From NCBI GenBank assembly GCA_964023205.1, contig OZ026851.1, forward strand, positions 13,557,637 to 13,621,636: DNA of 64,000 bases. The letters are read 5' to 3'. The notes under the pieces were generated by a model. That model worked only from the letters and a program-made list of their open reading frames with translations, was not told the DNA's origin and ran no database searches. The stretch is from Lutraria lutraria (taxonomy: Eukaryota > Mollusca > Bivalvia > Venerida > Mactridae). The position numbers and the translations under genes are program-made. Within the stretch, counting starts at the first letter, position 1, and the number at the start of each line of letters is the position of its first letter. Positions 25,701-35,700 of the stretch are shown piece after piece.

Positions 25701-28448
25701 AATAATTTCTGATAATAACCTGACACTATCTATCAAAACGAGATGACATTAGGATTTCTTAGACTTACCCATGTGTTTAACTACTTTAGCATAAGCCAAA
25801 TTATCTTGAACAATTTTTCCAAGTTCTGGGAAATGCCATCCGTACCATTCTCTGGCTCTCATCACATAATTATTCAGTTCTTTGTCAAGATCATCCAGTA
25901 ATGCTGAAATAGGTGAACAGAGACTATAAGAACGGAAAGCATGCGAGTAATGCTGCATAACCATATCTTTGAAAAAAATAAGAAGTAATAATATGAAATT
26001 AGATAGCATGATCAATTATCTATGCACTACTGAAAAGAATTACCAAATTTTCAATGGTCATATGTTTCCAGGTTAATAAATCTAACCAATTAGTTATACT
26101 TACAGATGGCCTGCACAATCATAGTGTCTACTTTGTCAGGACTGAACTTCAATTTGTACCGGGATAAACTGAAAGTAAGATGAGCCAGTTACAGAATTTT
26201 ACACATGATGGATAATGCTAAGTAAAGACATTTACCATTACATGTAATTAACAACTAAACAACAGTGATATTGAGTATGAAAGCTGGATTTTTATTTATG
26301 TTTATACTTATTCATTGCAGTGGGTAACACAGAGCTCTCTGAACTCACCTGTGAGCGAGACCTAATGCCATTGCTGACATTTCTTTAGCTGGAAGTGTGA
26401 TAAGACTGTCCATCTGTTGTCGGATTCCTCGCATCAATTCTTGTATGGATGAGTTAGCTACACATTGTATGTTGAACTTTTCCTGAAAATATCATGAACA
26501 ATATGAACTTAATTGTTTAACCTAGTGAAAAGACAGAAGTCCATATGTTATGTATAGAAAAACTCAATAAGGTCACCAGAAATAACTTCCTATGTCAACA
26601 GTATGCTTTTAATAATAATTGTAGCCCTTTTCATAGTCATTACTCTGGCCATTTAAACAAACCATACAGCTAGTTCTGGGTTTAGGGGCTAGGAATGCCG
26701 GCAACTACCAGACTCAACAACTTTCATATTCATGAATCAGCTTTCATGCAATTAGTCCATGTTTAAACACTACACATCCTTACACAGCAGGATAATGTTA
26801 ATGACAGGTAACATGATAAACAGAACTACATCTCACCTGTATCTATAACACTTAACCCATACATTCACACTCTCATAGATATTTGTCAGACTTCAATATT
26901 AACAAATAGAGATCTGACATATCTTTCCTAAGTTTTAACATAAAATCACCGAGCATGATTGCAGGGTTAATTTCACACCTTAATGATGTTGCCTAGTTTA
27001 GCATCAGCGACCGCTAATTCTTCCTGAGCATCAGTATCAACAAGTTTCTTCATGACCGACTTCAACGCCTTGCTCATCTTTCCCTCCACAAGGGCAGTAG
27101 CAGCTGAAAATGTAATTATTCACAAGCTATAGACACTAATATTTCTTGTACCAAGCAAATTTTTTACCTAAACAAGAATTCTTTATGAAAATAATTTCAA
27201 GCAAGTTGAAGTCATCTAAAAGATGCAACTTCTGTGATCCATTGTACTTAGGGCACTTATTGTAGTTCATACAATTTTTTAATCAAAATTTAGTTTTACC
27301 AACAGATTTGTCAACAACTCACCTGCCAGTGCTTCAGTTGTGTCCTTAAACTTCTTGAAACTTTTCAGTTTGACTCTGTGAGGATAGAACAAAAAATATC
27401 ATTAAAATAAAATTTCGAAACAACTGTGGAATCACAGGGTTTTCAATAACAGCAGGCTGCAGGCCAACTTAGCCGCTTAGAAATGTGTTTGGGTCGGTTA
27501 GAAATCTCAAAAGTTAATAAAATATTGCTAGAAAATGCCAAGACCCCCCCTTGCAGGCTTGTTAGTCTACTTTTTGGGCCTGTTGGCCACAAACTTATTG
27601 AGAACCCTGGAACAACAATTATTAACAAGCGTCCTATCCCCAAGAAAATTCTTTAAAATCATGCATTTGATCACAACTAAATAAAAGTAGGAACTAATGT
27701 CTATACTGTGGATGTAAACTATTTGTATACTTACACCTCATTGGCTGCTTCTGGCGACTCAAAATCAAGATACAAATTTTCGACATTCTTTAACTTCTTC
27801 TCTTTTAGAAGCTGGAATAGAAAAAAAATTAATTAATATATTTGTCAATCATGCAAATTGGGGAAATATATGACAACATTGTCAATTTTTGTAGAACTTC
27901 TACTGGAATTATTTTCGTTAGAAATCATTATAAAGAGAACAAGTCATATATACACATATATATAGGCTAATTAACAATGAACTCGTCCAATTCTACAAAA
28001 AAATTGCAAACATGATTTTTGTTTAAATCATTATTAGCGATTCTAACCAAACTACGCATGAATGCAATGTGGTGAATAATGCCTACATGTGTATTCAATG
28101 GCTTGCCATGCGCGAAATCGACAACCACGTGCTCGGCACGGATCAGTCAGAATTTAAGTTCATTTCACGCTAAATTGTTGTTGATGACAACCAATGGATG
28201 TTTTTACCATTTATGATATATCAAAGACAAAATTTATAAAGCATGTGTCCATTTAAATTGATCCATGAAATAACGTCCCACGTGGTGACAACTGGGATTG
28301 CATTTTAAGAAGGCAAACTTAAGCAAATGGCATAAATATCGCTTAATTTAGTAACTCAATGTTAAATACAGTAATTATTTATAACAAAGAAAAGGAGACA
28401 TACCTTGAAAACGGCGTAACCCGCCGCTGTTTCGAAGAGTACCAACAT
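13749..28448 (-). CDS. NOP58: NOP58, nucleolar box C/D snoRNP core protein (15 coding exons, 526 aa)
   Basis: NOP58 pairs with NOP56 and fibrillarin on box C/D snoRNAs, which direct rRNA 2'-O-methylation in the nucleolus. Coding exons: 28404-28448, 27735-27811, 27323-27375, 26979-27103, 26349-26482, 26104-26168, 25769-25903, 25041-25186, 24332-24458, 23649-23812, 17311-17445, 16614-16675, 15652-15776, 14996-15118, 13749-13813. Phases agree throughout and total 1581 nt; human NOP58 is 529 aa. It starts [15 protein letters not shown] (NOP5NT domain). The NOP domain includes [14 protein letters not shown] (exon 7) and the family signature ILGAEKALF (exon 10). The tail is acidic then lysine-rich, ending KKVKQESD, as in orthologues. 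Exon 8 uses the acceptor at 25187-25188 to keep frame. Introns 7, 9, 10, 11, 12 and 14 carry C/D snoRNAs on the same strand. Intron 10 spans 6.2 kb, far longer than the others. Confidence 0.96.
14275..14351 (-). ncRNA. Box C/D snoRNA, family C, copy C1 (NOP58 intron 14)
   Basis: Reverse complement: box C ATGATGA, a guide GATAGATAGGGACA before a D'-like ATGA, then box D CTGA (plus 14281-14284). The terminal stem is short (ATTG/CAAT). This is a diverged family member; its central part reads TTTGCTGATTATAAAAC, where C4-C8 have ATTACCTGATTACATAAC or close variants. Confidence 0.75.
14535..14740. repeat. Dispersed mollusc repeat with CGGACGGACGGACAGACAG tract
   Basis: GGGGCCATAACTCCTGTGAA is followed by A/T-rich sequence, then an ACGG-type microsatellite at about 14693-14710. 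Similar sequence occurs near 34924 and 35376. ACGG-rich dispersed elements of bivalves include the pearl/Helentron-derived type; membership is inferred, not shown. Confidence 0.5.
14764..14846 (-). ncRNA. Box C/D snoRNA, family C, copy C2 (NOP58 intron 14)
   Basis: Nearly identical core to C1 (box D CTGA at plus 14773-14776; box C ATGATGA near 14830-14836). It has a different terminal stem, TTGTTG/CAACAA, which is itself complementary. The two copies share one intron. Confidence 0.78.
15225..15393. mobile_element. MITE-like element, family M2 (NOP58 intron 13)
   Basis: GGCCTTTATT blocks end in a right terminus AACACAGGTTTTGACAGTA, matching family M2. The left terminus is degenerate. Confidence 0.6.
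15994..16084 (-). ncRNA. Box C/D snoRNA, family C, copy C3 (NOP58 intron 12)
   Basis: The terminal stem CTTGATA/TATCAAG encloses box C TGATGA, guide GATAGATAGGGACA before ATGA, and box D CTGA. It shares intron 12 with C4. Confidence 0.85.
16391..16496 (-). ncRNA. Box C/D snoRNA, family C, copy C4 (NOP58 intron 12)
   Basis: A long terminal stem (GAAATACTTGATA pairing with TATCAAGTATTC) brackets box C (GATGATGA), guide GATAGATAGGGACA and box D CTGA. The guide complement TGTCCCTATCTA matches a conserved 28S segment (UGUCCCUAUCUACUAUC in invertebrates, from memory). Confidence 0.87.
17066..17142 (-). ncRNA. Box C/D snoRNA, family A, copy A1 (NOP58 intron 11)
   Basis: The terminal stem CACAGAA/TTCTGTG encloses box C AATGATGA, guide CAAAGGGACGTAATT before D' CTGA, a C'-like TGAAGAC, and box D CTGA. 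By the N+5 rule the D' guide addresses the A of 18S GAUUACGUCCC. That corresponds to human A1678, the SNORD82 target (my alignment from memory). The RNA need not be a SNORD82 orthologue. Confidence 0.9.
17817..17896 (-). ncRNA. Box C/D snoRNA, family B, copy B1
   Basis: Stem GTTCTG/CAGAAC, box C ATGATGA, box D CTGA. Guide AATGATAGGA directly before box D is complementary to 28S UCCUAUCAUU. The stem differs from other family B copies but still pairs. Confidence 0.85.
18201..18276 (-). ncRNA. Box C/D snoRNA, family A, copy A2
   Basis: CACAGA/TCTGTG stem, boxes C, D' and D, and guide CAAAGGGACGTAATT are intact; the loop differs from A1. Confidence 0.88.
18508..18585 (-). ncRNA. Box C/D snoRNA, family B, copy B2
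   Basis: Stem ATTTGCAT/ATGCAAAT, box C ATGATGA, guide AATGATAGGA, box D CTGA. The stem is shared with B7. Confidence 0.86.
18785..18860 (-). ncRNA. Box C/D snoRNA, family A, copy A3
   Basis: CACAGA/TCTGTG stem and all boxes are intact, with an identical 18S guide. It lies between A4 and B2 without a C partner. Confidence 0.88.
19164..19238 (-). ncRNA. Box C/D snoRNA, family A, copy A4
   Basis: CACAGAA/TTCTGTG stem. The guide is identical; the D'-side is TTCTTATATA rather than TTCTGA, so the D' box is altered although the guide is kept. Confidence 0.82.
19358..19442 (-). ncRNA. Box C/D snoRNA, family B, copy B3
   Basis: Stem AGACTTGG/CCAAGTCT, box C ATGATGA, guide AATGATAGGA, box D CTGA. 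Confidence 0.88.
19512..19618 (-). ncRNA. Box C/D snoRNA, family C, copy C5
   Basis: Long stem GAAATACTTGATA/TATCAAGTATTC; box C GGATGATGA, guide GATAGATAGGGACA, box D CTGA. First member of a C-B-A module with B3 and A4. Confidence 0.87.
19727..19815. mobile_element. SINE S-a body fragment in the snoRNA intron
   Basis: GTTTTTCAACAATATTTCA and CTAACCAGTTTTCCTGAACT match the S-a body without its tRNA head. A similar piece lies at about 21128-21230 and a shorter one at 20985, consistent with having been copied along with the snoRNA module. Confidence 0.6.
20319..20396 (-). ncRNA. Box C/D snoRNA, family A, copy A5
   Basis: Stem GCACAGAA/TTCTGTGC, boxes C, D' and D, and guide CAAAGGGACGTAATT intact. 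Confidence 0.9.
20510..20593 (-). ncRNA. Box C/D snoRNA, family B, copy B4
   Basis: Stem AGACTTGG/CCAAGTCT; core identical to B3. Confidence 0.89.
20784..20890 (-). ncRNA. Box C/D snoRNA, family C, copy C6
   Basis: TACTTGATA-type stem slightly weakened at its base (AATGCTTGATA against TATCAAGTATTC). Box C TGATGA, guide and box D CTGA are intact. Confidence 0.85.
21392..21468 (-). ncRNA. Box C/D snoRNA, family A, copy A6
   Basis: CACAGAA/TTCTGTG stem and full box set; almost identical to A5. Confidence 0.9.
21582..21668 (-). ncRNA. Box C/D snoRNA, family B, copy B5
   Basis: Stem AGACTTGG/CCAAGTCT; an extra AAT in the central AT-rich loop relative to B3 and B4, leaving boxes and guide unchanged. 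Confidence 0.88.
21862..21968 (-). ncRNA. Box C/D snoRNA, family C, copy C7
   Basis: Core intact; the stem is shorter (CTTGATA against TATCAAG), with GAAT..ATTC outer pairs partly kept. Confidence 0.85.
22262..22338 (-). ncRNA. Box C/D snoRNA, family A, copy A7
   Basis: CACAGAA/TTCTGTG stem, box C AATGATGA, guide CAAAGGGACGTAATT, D' and D boxes CTGA. Confidence 0.9.
22458..22540 (-). ncRNA. Box C/D snoRNA, family B, copy B6
   Basis: Stem GACTTGG/CCAAGTC; core identical to B3. Confidence 0.88.
22772..22877 (-). ncRNA. Box C/D snoRNA, family C, copy C8
   Basis: GAATACTTGATA stem partly eroded on the 5' side (AAATGCTTGATA). Box C TGATGA, guide GATAGATAGGGACA and box D CTGA intact. Confidence 0.85.
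22906..22974 (-). pseudogene. Decayed family A snoRNA (A8)
   Basis: The minus strand still shows TACAAAGGGG..GTAATTCTGA and TGAAGACATATTT, clearly family A. Box C has become ATGATGGTT instead of ATGATGACT, the guide has a C-to-G change (GGGGGG instead of GGGACG), and the CACAGA/TCTGTG stem and 3' box D are gone. Its position before C8 fits the lost third member of a further C-B-A module. Confidence 0.78.
23193..23278 (-). ncRNA. Box C/D snoRNA, family B, copy B7
   Basis: Stem ATATTTGCAT/ATGCAAATAT, box C ATGATGA, guide AATGATAGGA, box D CTGA. First snoRNA transcribed in intron 10. Confidence 0.87.
23973..24084 (-). ncRNA. Box C/D snoRNA, family D, copy D1 (NOP58 intron 9)
   Basis: Terminal stem CCATGGCAAC/GTTGCCATGG encloses box C ATGATGT and box D CTGA (plus 23992-23995). 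Guide TTATTCGTCACTACCT is complementary to the 18S segment AGGUAGUGACGA(A/U)AA, the neighbourhood served by human SNORD16. Confidence 0.85.
24640..24830. repeat. Dispersed repeat in NOP58 intron 8
   Basis: GGGATCCGGTTCCCC, CCCCATAATTAAAAAAAT and CCCGATACCTGTTCCCC. An inverted relative lies at about 47815-48005 in a TOP2 intron. Both end in GGGCCTGG/CCAGGCCC-like sequence, suggesting one element family. Confidence 0.55.
25279..25364 (-). ncRNA. Box C/D snoRNA, family D, copy D2 (NOP58 intron 7)
   Basis: Stem AAGGTCATT/AATGAGGTCATT-type pairing (AGGTCAT with ATGACCT), box C ATGATGC, box D CTGA (25287-25290). Guide TTGTTCGTCACTACCT is directed at the same 18S segment as D1. Confidence 0.8.
27435..27609. 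mobile_element. hAT-like MITE, family M4 (NOP58 intron 2)
   Basis: Ends CAGGGTTTTCAATAA and TTATTGAGAACCCTG are inverted repeats. Related copies lie at about 44940-45112, 52407-52563 and 62570-62700 (inner GACTGCTTAGAAA or its complement). Confidence 0.65.
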
Positions 28449-28515
28449 TTTCAACTTCTCACATGTGCAACGAGGTTTACAAATAGATACTGCGCATGTC
28501 ACACCGGAAGTACAT
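28449..28515 (-). promoter_or_regulatory. NOP58 5' UTR and core promoter
   Basis: Upstream of the NOP58 ATG (28448) the minus strand has ACTTCCGG, an ETS/GABP-type site (plus CCGGAAGT at 28504-28511), with no TATA box. ETS sites are frequent at housekeeping promoters. Transcription probably starts between this site and the ATG. Confidence 0.5.
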
Positions 28516-29914
28516 TCGGATTAGTATATACTCCACACCGAGCCGTACTAGCCCGGTATCATATCTCGTTTTCGTACAACCCGGAATGCAATAAAATCGT
28601 ATGAAACGGATTTAAATACATCGTTATCGCAGTCAACGATAGACATAATAATTTTAACCAAATATAAAATTCTACACCCGTTAAACTGTTGTTTTGAGAG
28701 CACAATCAAATAGGGGTGATTTTAAAATAGTATCAAATGTGTATATATGTTTGTGTGGAGGGGGGATGCTTGTTTTACCGCCAATGTTACCAAATTACGT
28801 GTTTTATATAGATTCTCTGGTGTTGTGATTATATATTATTACATTAAACTATCTTAGGCTTTCTAGATGTGCGAGGCCAACCGGAACCATTATCAACATA
28901 TATGTGTATGTACACGCCTAAAACTAGCATTCACATTATAAATTCTACCTGGGCTTTTTTGGTCTTACATTCGACCCATCACTTCGTGAAGAAACTCTAT
29001 CGCGAACAAGATTACGAAATTAATTTTGCTCATTCACAATTTTCATTTAAATATGTACATATTTCAAGTCATATTATTTTTGTGTGTATCCGTTACTCTT
29101 GAAGTTCTAACCAAGAGAACATTTACACTGACAGAACAGATTGAATGCGTATATCGTCCGGCGCCCTAGATTCGACCCTGTCCTTCATTCGACCCCAATT
29201 TTGTTTACGTCACAGAATCTCGCGAGACAACCGTTGCGCGCGAAAATCGTGAACTTTTTGTTTACTACACATTTATTTACACGAAGCATAGATTTTCGTC
29301 AAAAATGGGTTATACATAGATAAATAAACTGTAAAATACTTACGATCTGGAAAAAAATCCATTTTTTACTAATCCCAATAGCAGCCTTTAATAAAATGTG
29401 TTTTTATATCAACTTACACGATATTTGTAAATTCTATGCCTTCGTCTGCATTGTGTACATGCAAATGATGTAAGTCACATGATGAATGTTGAAAAAATAT
29501 AGGCCAAATTAATTTTACAGTGTGTTTTAGTCCCGTTATTCCTTAGCGCTAAATTTAAGTTTCTGTTCTAGAAATTACCGTTTAACGGTAAAATTATCAG
29601 TATTATATGCCTAAATACTGGCATATTTCTGCAAATAATTTGACAACTGCATATCAGCAGTGTATGCGAAGACATTATTCCTGTCAAACATCGGGTATTA
29701 ATTACGTACTGCACTCCTGTGAGGTTTATGTAAAAATTGACGATTTTTTCTGTCACCATCGTGAGCAGAGGAGTGATTCATGATAAAAGGGTTAAAAATA
29801 CCATTTAACTGTTCATTTCTTTTAAATTGTTACTACCTTAACATTTTTTAATAATTTTATCGAAAAGACGATTATCGAAATTGATTAGCATCGGCCTAAT
29901 TTGTTGCACGCGCG
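28516..29914. other. Head-to-head intergenic interval between NOP58 and STX17
   Basis: No coding sequence is recognised. At 29218-29227 there is the palindrome TCTCGCGAGA, a known core-promoter-type element, with a CRE-like TTTACGTCA just before it (29204-29212) and CpG-rich GTTGCGCGCG after. This cluster could be a promoter or enhancer for either gene. Confidence 0.45.
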
Positions 29915-30052
29915 CAGAGACGAAGCATGGACTATTTCAAAATGGCGGACAAATATTACCTTGACCTTTGTTCAATACTATTTAAAGTACTTAGGATTAT
30001 TATTTGAATTAAAAAAATGGACATTTGTAAGGAAAAATGGATAAATGAACAA
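29915..30052 (+). other. Probable STX17 non-coding first exon
   Basis: AAAATGGCGGAC at 29939-29950 matches the YY1 initiator-type motif found just downstream of housekeeping start sites. A donor AA|GTAAGC follows at 30053. The first coding exon of STX17 begins with an acceptor at 32746-32747 two bases before the ATG, so an upstream non-coding exon must exist. ATGs at 29926 and 29941 open a short upstream frame ending before the donor. Confidence 0.5.
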
Positions 30053-32749
30053 GTAAGCGTCATATTTTAATGTTTATTACATTCTGTACCATTTTTTGTT
30101 CGTATTGAAGGCTTAGAGGGTCGAAGCATGGTCACTCGAGGATATATAAATAACAGTATGTTTAAAAATACATAATCACATTATTTCTTGGTAATAAACG
30201 ACCGACGGTCATCGTGATTTGACTAAGTAAAGGGCACAATGAATATGTCACCAATCAGTATAGTCGAAGGGGCTTTGACGATGATACGTTTGCATTGCAG
30301 TTCATCAACAAGACGAAATAAAAAAGACCAATTTAGTTATGGGACCCAGAACTACAATCAGTATAATACGTAATTAAGTGAAAAATTGCATTTTTACCTC
30401 TCATTATAGCACCAGCCAGCTTTACCAAACATAAATGTTTGCTTAATAAGAAACTGAAGACAATTTTCAATGGAAATTATACCTTTTCAAATATGACCAA
30501 AGAAAACGAGTCGTCCAAAGACATCTCTGACCTGCGACCTCTCTCATCAGCAGCCTAATATGTTGTACCGCCTGGGGACAAACCTGGCGGACTCCAAGGT
30601 AGGTATATCTATACAATTAAAAGCCTTCGTTATCTTCACGGTCATTTTACTTGTACACTTACATTTATGATATTCAAAAAGTCGTTTTAGTTTGTCAACA
30701 TCTTGACAGACGATCAAAATGGTCATGTGACTTGAAATTGACACAAATTGACAAGTCCTATGTCTAAGGGAAATAACTGCAACATAAATTGCTATAATTT
30801 CAAGGTGAAAGGGAAGCAACTCCGGATGACTAATGGCGATTAATGTAAATTTCGTTTCCGTCTTATGTGCAGTGCATTGAGGACGGGAACCAGTCCATAT
30901 AGCGGTAATGTTTAAAATTTAGATGACTACTTAAGAATCGCAGATTTTGGTTAGGACTGTGAGGACGTGTCTAAACCTCATAAAAACCTTAGAAAACTTG
31001 GTCAAACCAAACAGACATGATGATAATGTGTTTATTGTTTTAATTGTCAACAGTATACATGTAAGAGACAGCACACAGTATGTATGTGTTAACGGACGAA
31101 GGCATCATAAAATAGACATAATTATGATACAGGCCTATAAGGAAGCAATTTCAGATGAGGGGTGCTAATTATAAATTAAATCTATATCTGACAAGGGGAA
31201 ATCAGTCACCAGGAGACTTTTTGATAAATTTATTCATAACTGAATTAAATGAGACTAAATTCATCTCTTTCAAAATGAATGTAGAGCCATCAACAGATAC
31301 CAATGCATTATGACGAACTGTAAGTAATTTTACATTCAATTCGTTAGTATCTTATTCATGACTAAACTGGTTTCCGTTCAGTATGTCTGTACCTTCAGTG
31401 CACTACAACATGGAGCGGGAACCAATTTAAATTACCTTAATGGAGTTATTTCCCCTTGACCTCTAGAAATTCAATTTTCTATAGAGTGATTTCCCTTAGA
31501 CTACTAAAATTGTGTACACTTTGTCACGTGGTACAAATATCGTCTGCTTTATCGTTAAAATTAATTTTAAGGAATTATTTCGAAATAAGGTATCATGTTC
31601 ATGATGCCGTTCTCGGAATCAAGTCTGATGGTTGTTGAATACTTTTGTATAAAGACATTTTCATGATAATGTAAGTATTCGCTATCATTTAAGTGCATCT
31701 GATAGAATTTCGGATAAAACATTTCGGATAAACATGTTCTTTGACAATTTTTATTCAAAGTTGTTGTTCGTTATTCGTTAAATATGTCAACTTCTTTACC
31801 TTTACAAATGCTTGCAATAGGTAAAGCCACACAAGTTTTCTCATGCCTGATCCGTATTCCCTGAAGCAATTTCAAACGGGGAGGGGGGGGTAATTTTAAC
31901 AAAAGATGTAAGAGTAAGACGACTACTTCGGATAGAAAGTTTCGTGGAAGAAAGTATTTGTGGGAAATGCGTATCAGGATGAAAGTTAATAAGATAAATG
32001 ACATGATTTCGATATATATAAGTCCGATAGATTTGTACTGGTTTTTCAACGGTTCCGTATCAAACTGGATTTTAGACTGACCATTAAAACGAAAGTAAAT
32101 AAATTTAGAAGATAAATGAAAGAACAGTTCATAATGTGGCAAATTATTAGATGAAGTTCAACGAATAAAGAATTTAAGTAAGTTTTCAATACTAGAAAAA
32201 AATAAATATATCCTGTATTGTGAAAAATATGTACGTTATATTAAAGTCATTCAATTTCGCGACGTTGTCATTATTACATTAATTTGCTTTAATAGTTATA
32301 TCGTATTTACTACTATTTAGAACATATCCTGCCAGTAATTTAGTGTTTAAGACCTTCCTTTATTATGCTGTTTTGTTTAGTGTTCGATATTATCCAAATG
32401 TTTTGTTAAAATGATCAATGTTACTTTGACTTCACTAAAGTCCAACTAATTAGAATGATGATAAAAACTATATATACAGGCAGTAGTTGAAGACATGTGA
32501 TTGTTAAAGATGATTAAATTTTATGTAAAAAAAAACAAATTTAAACAATTTGAAAATTATTACTGTTCGTACTACTTTGGACCTTTTTCCACCCTTAAAC
32601 AATAAACAAGAAAGAATCCTCTAAGTACAACAGTACTTACAAGTGCTAAACAGTTGAATAAGAAATCTGTGACTATTGAATGCTTTTGAATTTAAGTAAA
32701 ATATCTTACCATGTTAATAATTAAGAAATTTCATTTTGTACTTGTAGCA

Positions 32750-35700
32750 ATGGCAACCTTTGAAAGAGAGACGGACAAACAGAGTTCAGAGAGTGTACAA
32801 CACAAGAAATATCCATTTTCACGTTTAGAACTCTCTGTACAGAAATTCCTGAAAGTTATACAGATTGACCTGGATAGATTACACAGACACAAACTTAATG
32901 TGCAAAAGGTACGTAAGTGTAATATATTATTGTGACTGTATCGTAATAACCCATAATTATCGTTCTTACATGAACAAGAACTTATACTAACAATAAACAG
33001 TACAAAAAAAAAATAACGCAACAGTTTACATGATTAGAAAACATACATACGCAAAATAAATAATTAACATAAATACAATTAAATACAGATACACTGCAGT
33101 TACAATTATCATTACTTAGCCCTACTAATTCAGTGGGATACGGACATTTGCCCCGCAATGAAAAATGGTAATGTGGACATTTGCCCCCCAGTAGAAATGG
33201 TAGGTAGGACATTTGCCCCCCCCAATGCTTATTTCTAAGTGGACATTTGCGCCCCAATGCTTATTTTTCAAGTAGATGTTTGCCCCCCCCAAAAACATTA
33301 TACAATGTATATTACATTGGTTTTGAAAAATAAACATTTAGGGGAAAATGTCCACTTAAAAATAAGCACTGAGGTTGCACGTCCTACCTACCATTCTGGT
33401 TGGCTGATTTCGTGAACAAATTCGTAAGGGCCATCCTCTCAGGGATTAGGGGACGGGGCCAAGTCAAATAATGTCTCGCCGTTTCAGTCTAATTAGTTGG
33501 ACTATATCATTGCTATAACATAGAGCGAGACTAAAAAATCTTAGCTCAGTTTGATTGAAAAGCAGTATCACTATAGTTCTGCTAAGAAATCCGTGTTAAA
33601 ATACATGTATGTCTATAATAACAGTGTGCCACAGACTGTGCTACTGAACTATATTACTTTACATGAAAAAGGACAATTTTGTGATTACCTGAGTTAAATT
33701 TTACTTTTTACTTGTCTCAAACTTAAGCTTCACTTTGCAGACACTCTCGACAATTTGACAAATGATTCTTGCTCAGTTATCTCTGACTGTTGCCATGCTA
33801 TTTATGATCAATTATAAAACATTTTTCTATGTTTATACATGTAATTAGATGCAAATGTTAATTGATTTATCATCAAGATTTAATATTAACGTCAGACCTT
33901 TTTATTGTTTTATTCTAGTTTAATTCTCAGAGAGATTGGGACAGTCTTCATCAGGAACAGATAAATGCCACCAGAACTATTCAGCAAATCAAAGCCAACA
34001 TCCATGAAATTGATAAATCTCGTCTTCAAGTTTGTGAAGATGACTTAGAGAAGTTTGACAGTAAAATAGATGGAATTAAACATAGTGCTATAAAATCAGT
34101 TGAGGAATTAATTTCTCTGCTACTCAGAGGAGGATCGGGTAAGAATTTGGTTTTAAATTAACTAAATAATTGAATTAATGTACAGTCAAAGCTGAGAACA
34201 AAGGCCACCCTTGGGAAAGACGAAATGTGGTCGTTATGGACTTGGTGGACTTTTTTCAGAGGTCATTTTGTTTTAAATAATTAATGGTAGTCTTTGAAAA
34301 AATTAACCTTTAATCACAGTTTGGCCTTTATTCGGAGGTGGCTGTTAAAACAGGTTTGACTGTAATAGTCAAATCAGAATTAACAACCATTTGTATATTT
34401 ACACACCTACTTCATTGTTTGCGATAGGTCCATATCCTTTAGAAAGACCTGTATTATCAAAAGAATTCCGTGCGCGGGTCTGTTTTCTGCACATGACCAG
34501 GTCTATATTCGAAAGAAGCTAGACCTACCCACGTGCACAATCATTTACATAAGCGCTTTTAAGAATTTATTGTTTGTATAAACAATGTGTATGCTCTATG
34601 ATTATATAAGCATGAGCAATCACAAATTGGACAGTCGAGTATACTTGAACTAATGATGGACAAAATGCCTTAAATGTGTCATATATACATGATATATCAA
34701 ACCAAACAGCAATTTTAGTTAGATCATTTACTTTTAATTATACCGCAATGACACATACAAGGCTGATGAAAGCGCAATACTTTTCCTTCTTTGTTAGATT
34801 TGACGATATGAGTGTCGGTTTTAATAAAAGAAAATGTTTGAGTACACGTGAAACGAAACAATAGCAATATCAGGCTAGAAATGTGACCAGATGACACGGA
34901 TACCTCCACTTGCCGCTAAGTCAAAGGGGCCATAATTCCTGTGAAATGTTTGGTTTTTAACGGAAATCGAAGTTGAAATGTCGCTTGTGATATATCGCAT
35001 AAAATTCAAAATATGAACGATAACTAATACTTATTTATTTAGTTATCTCATCGGATTTAACGCTATTTTCAACATAATATCAGTTATATCGTAGCGGGTA
35101 GTCATCCTACCCAGCTTCCCTGGATTTATCTAGACTAAATACCATTCTATCCGTAAGCTACTATCAAGCTAGTAAAGCTACCCCACATAATTCAGAGGTG
35201 GTTGACAATTCAAAATGGGATGTAATATCTTAAGCCGAATGGGTCATGCACAGTGCGCTCAGGGTTCGACCTCACAACTTCTTGATCAGTAGACCAACGC
35301 TCTTACCACTGTGATAACCGGGCGGGCTTATATGAAATAAATCCATGAATTATGTCTTGAGATCTAAAAATTTGAACGGACAGAAGGACAGACAGGGGTG
35401 TCACTATGTCCTACCGCCGTATCGAATGGCGGGGCATGAGAAGAACTCATGGCAACATATTATTCTTTGCCAATAAGATACTAGAAAATCGACGTTTTAC
35501 GTATATTATGTAAAAACATATTTGTAACTGAAAACTTTTTTTCCTTTTCTTTCAAACCGACAGTAACGTTGCACCAAGAATAAATAAGCAAGCTCTCAAC
35601 TAACATTCAATGACCTCATCGTCATAGGGTGGTGTGATTAGTAGCCAAATCCACATTTCTAAATAAGACGAGAAGGATAATATAACAGTCAAATTTAGAT

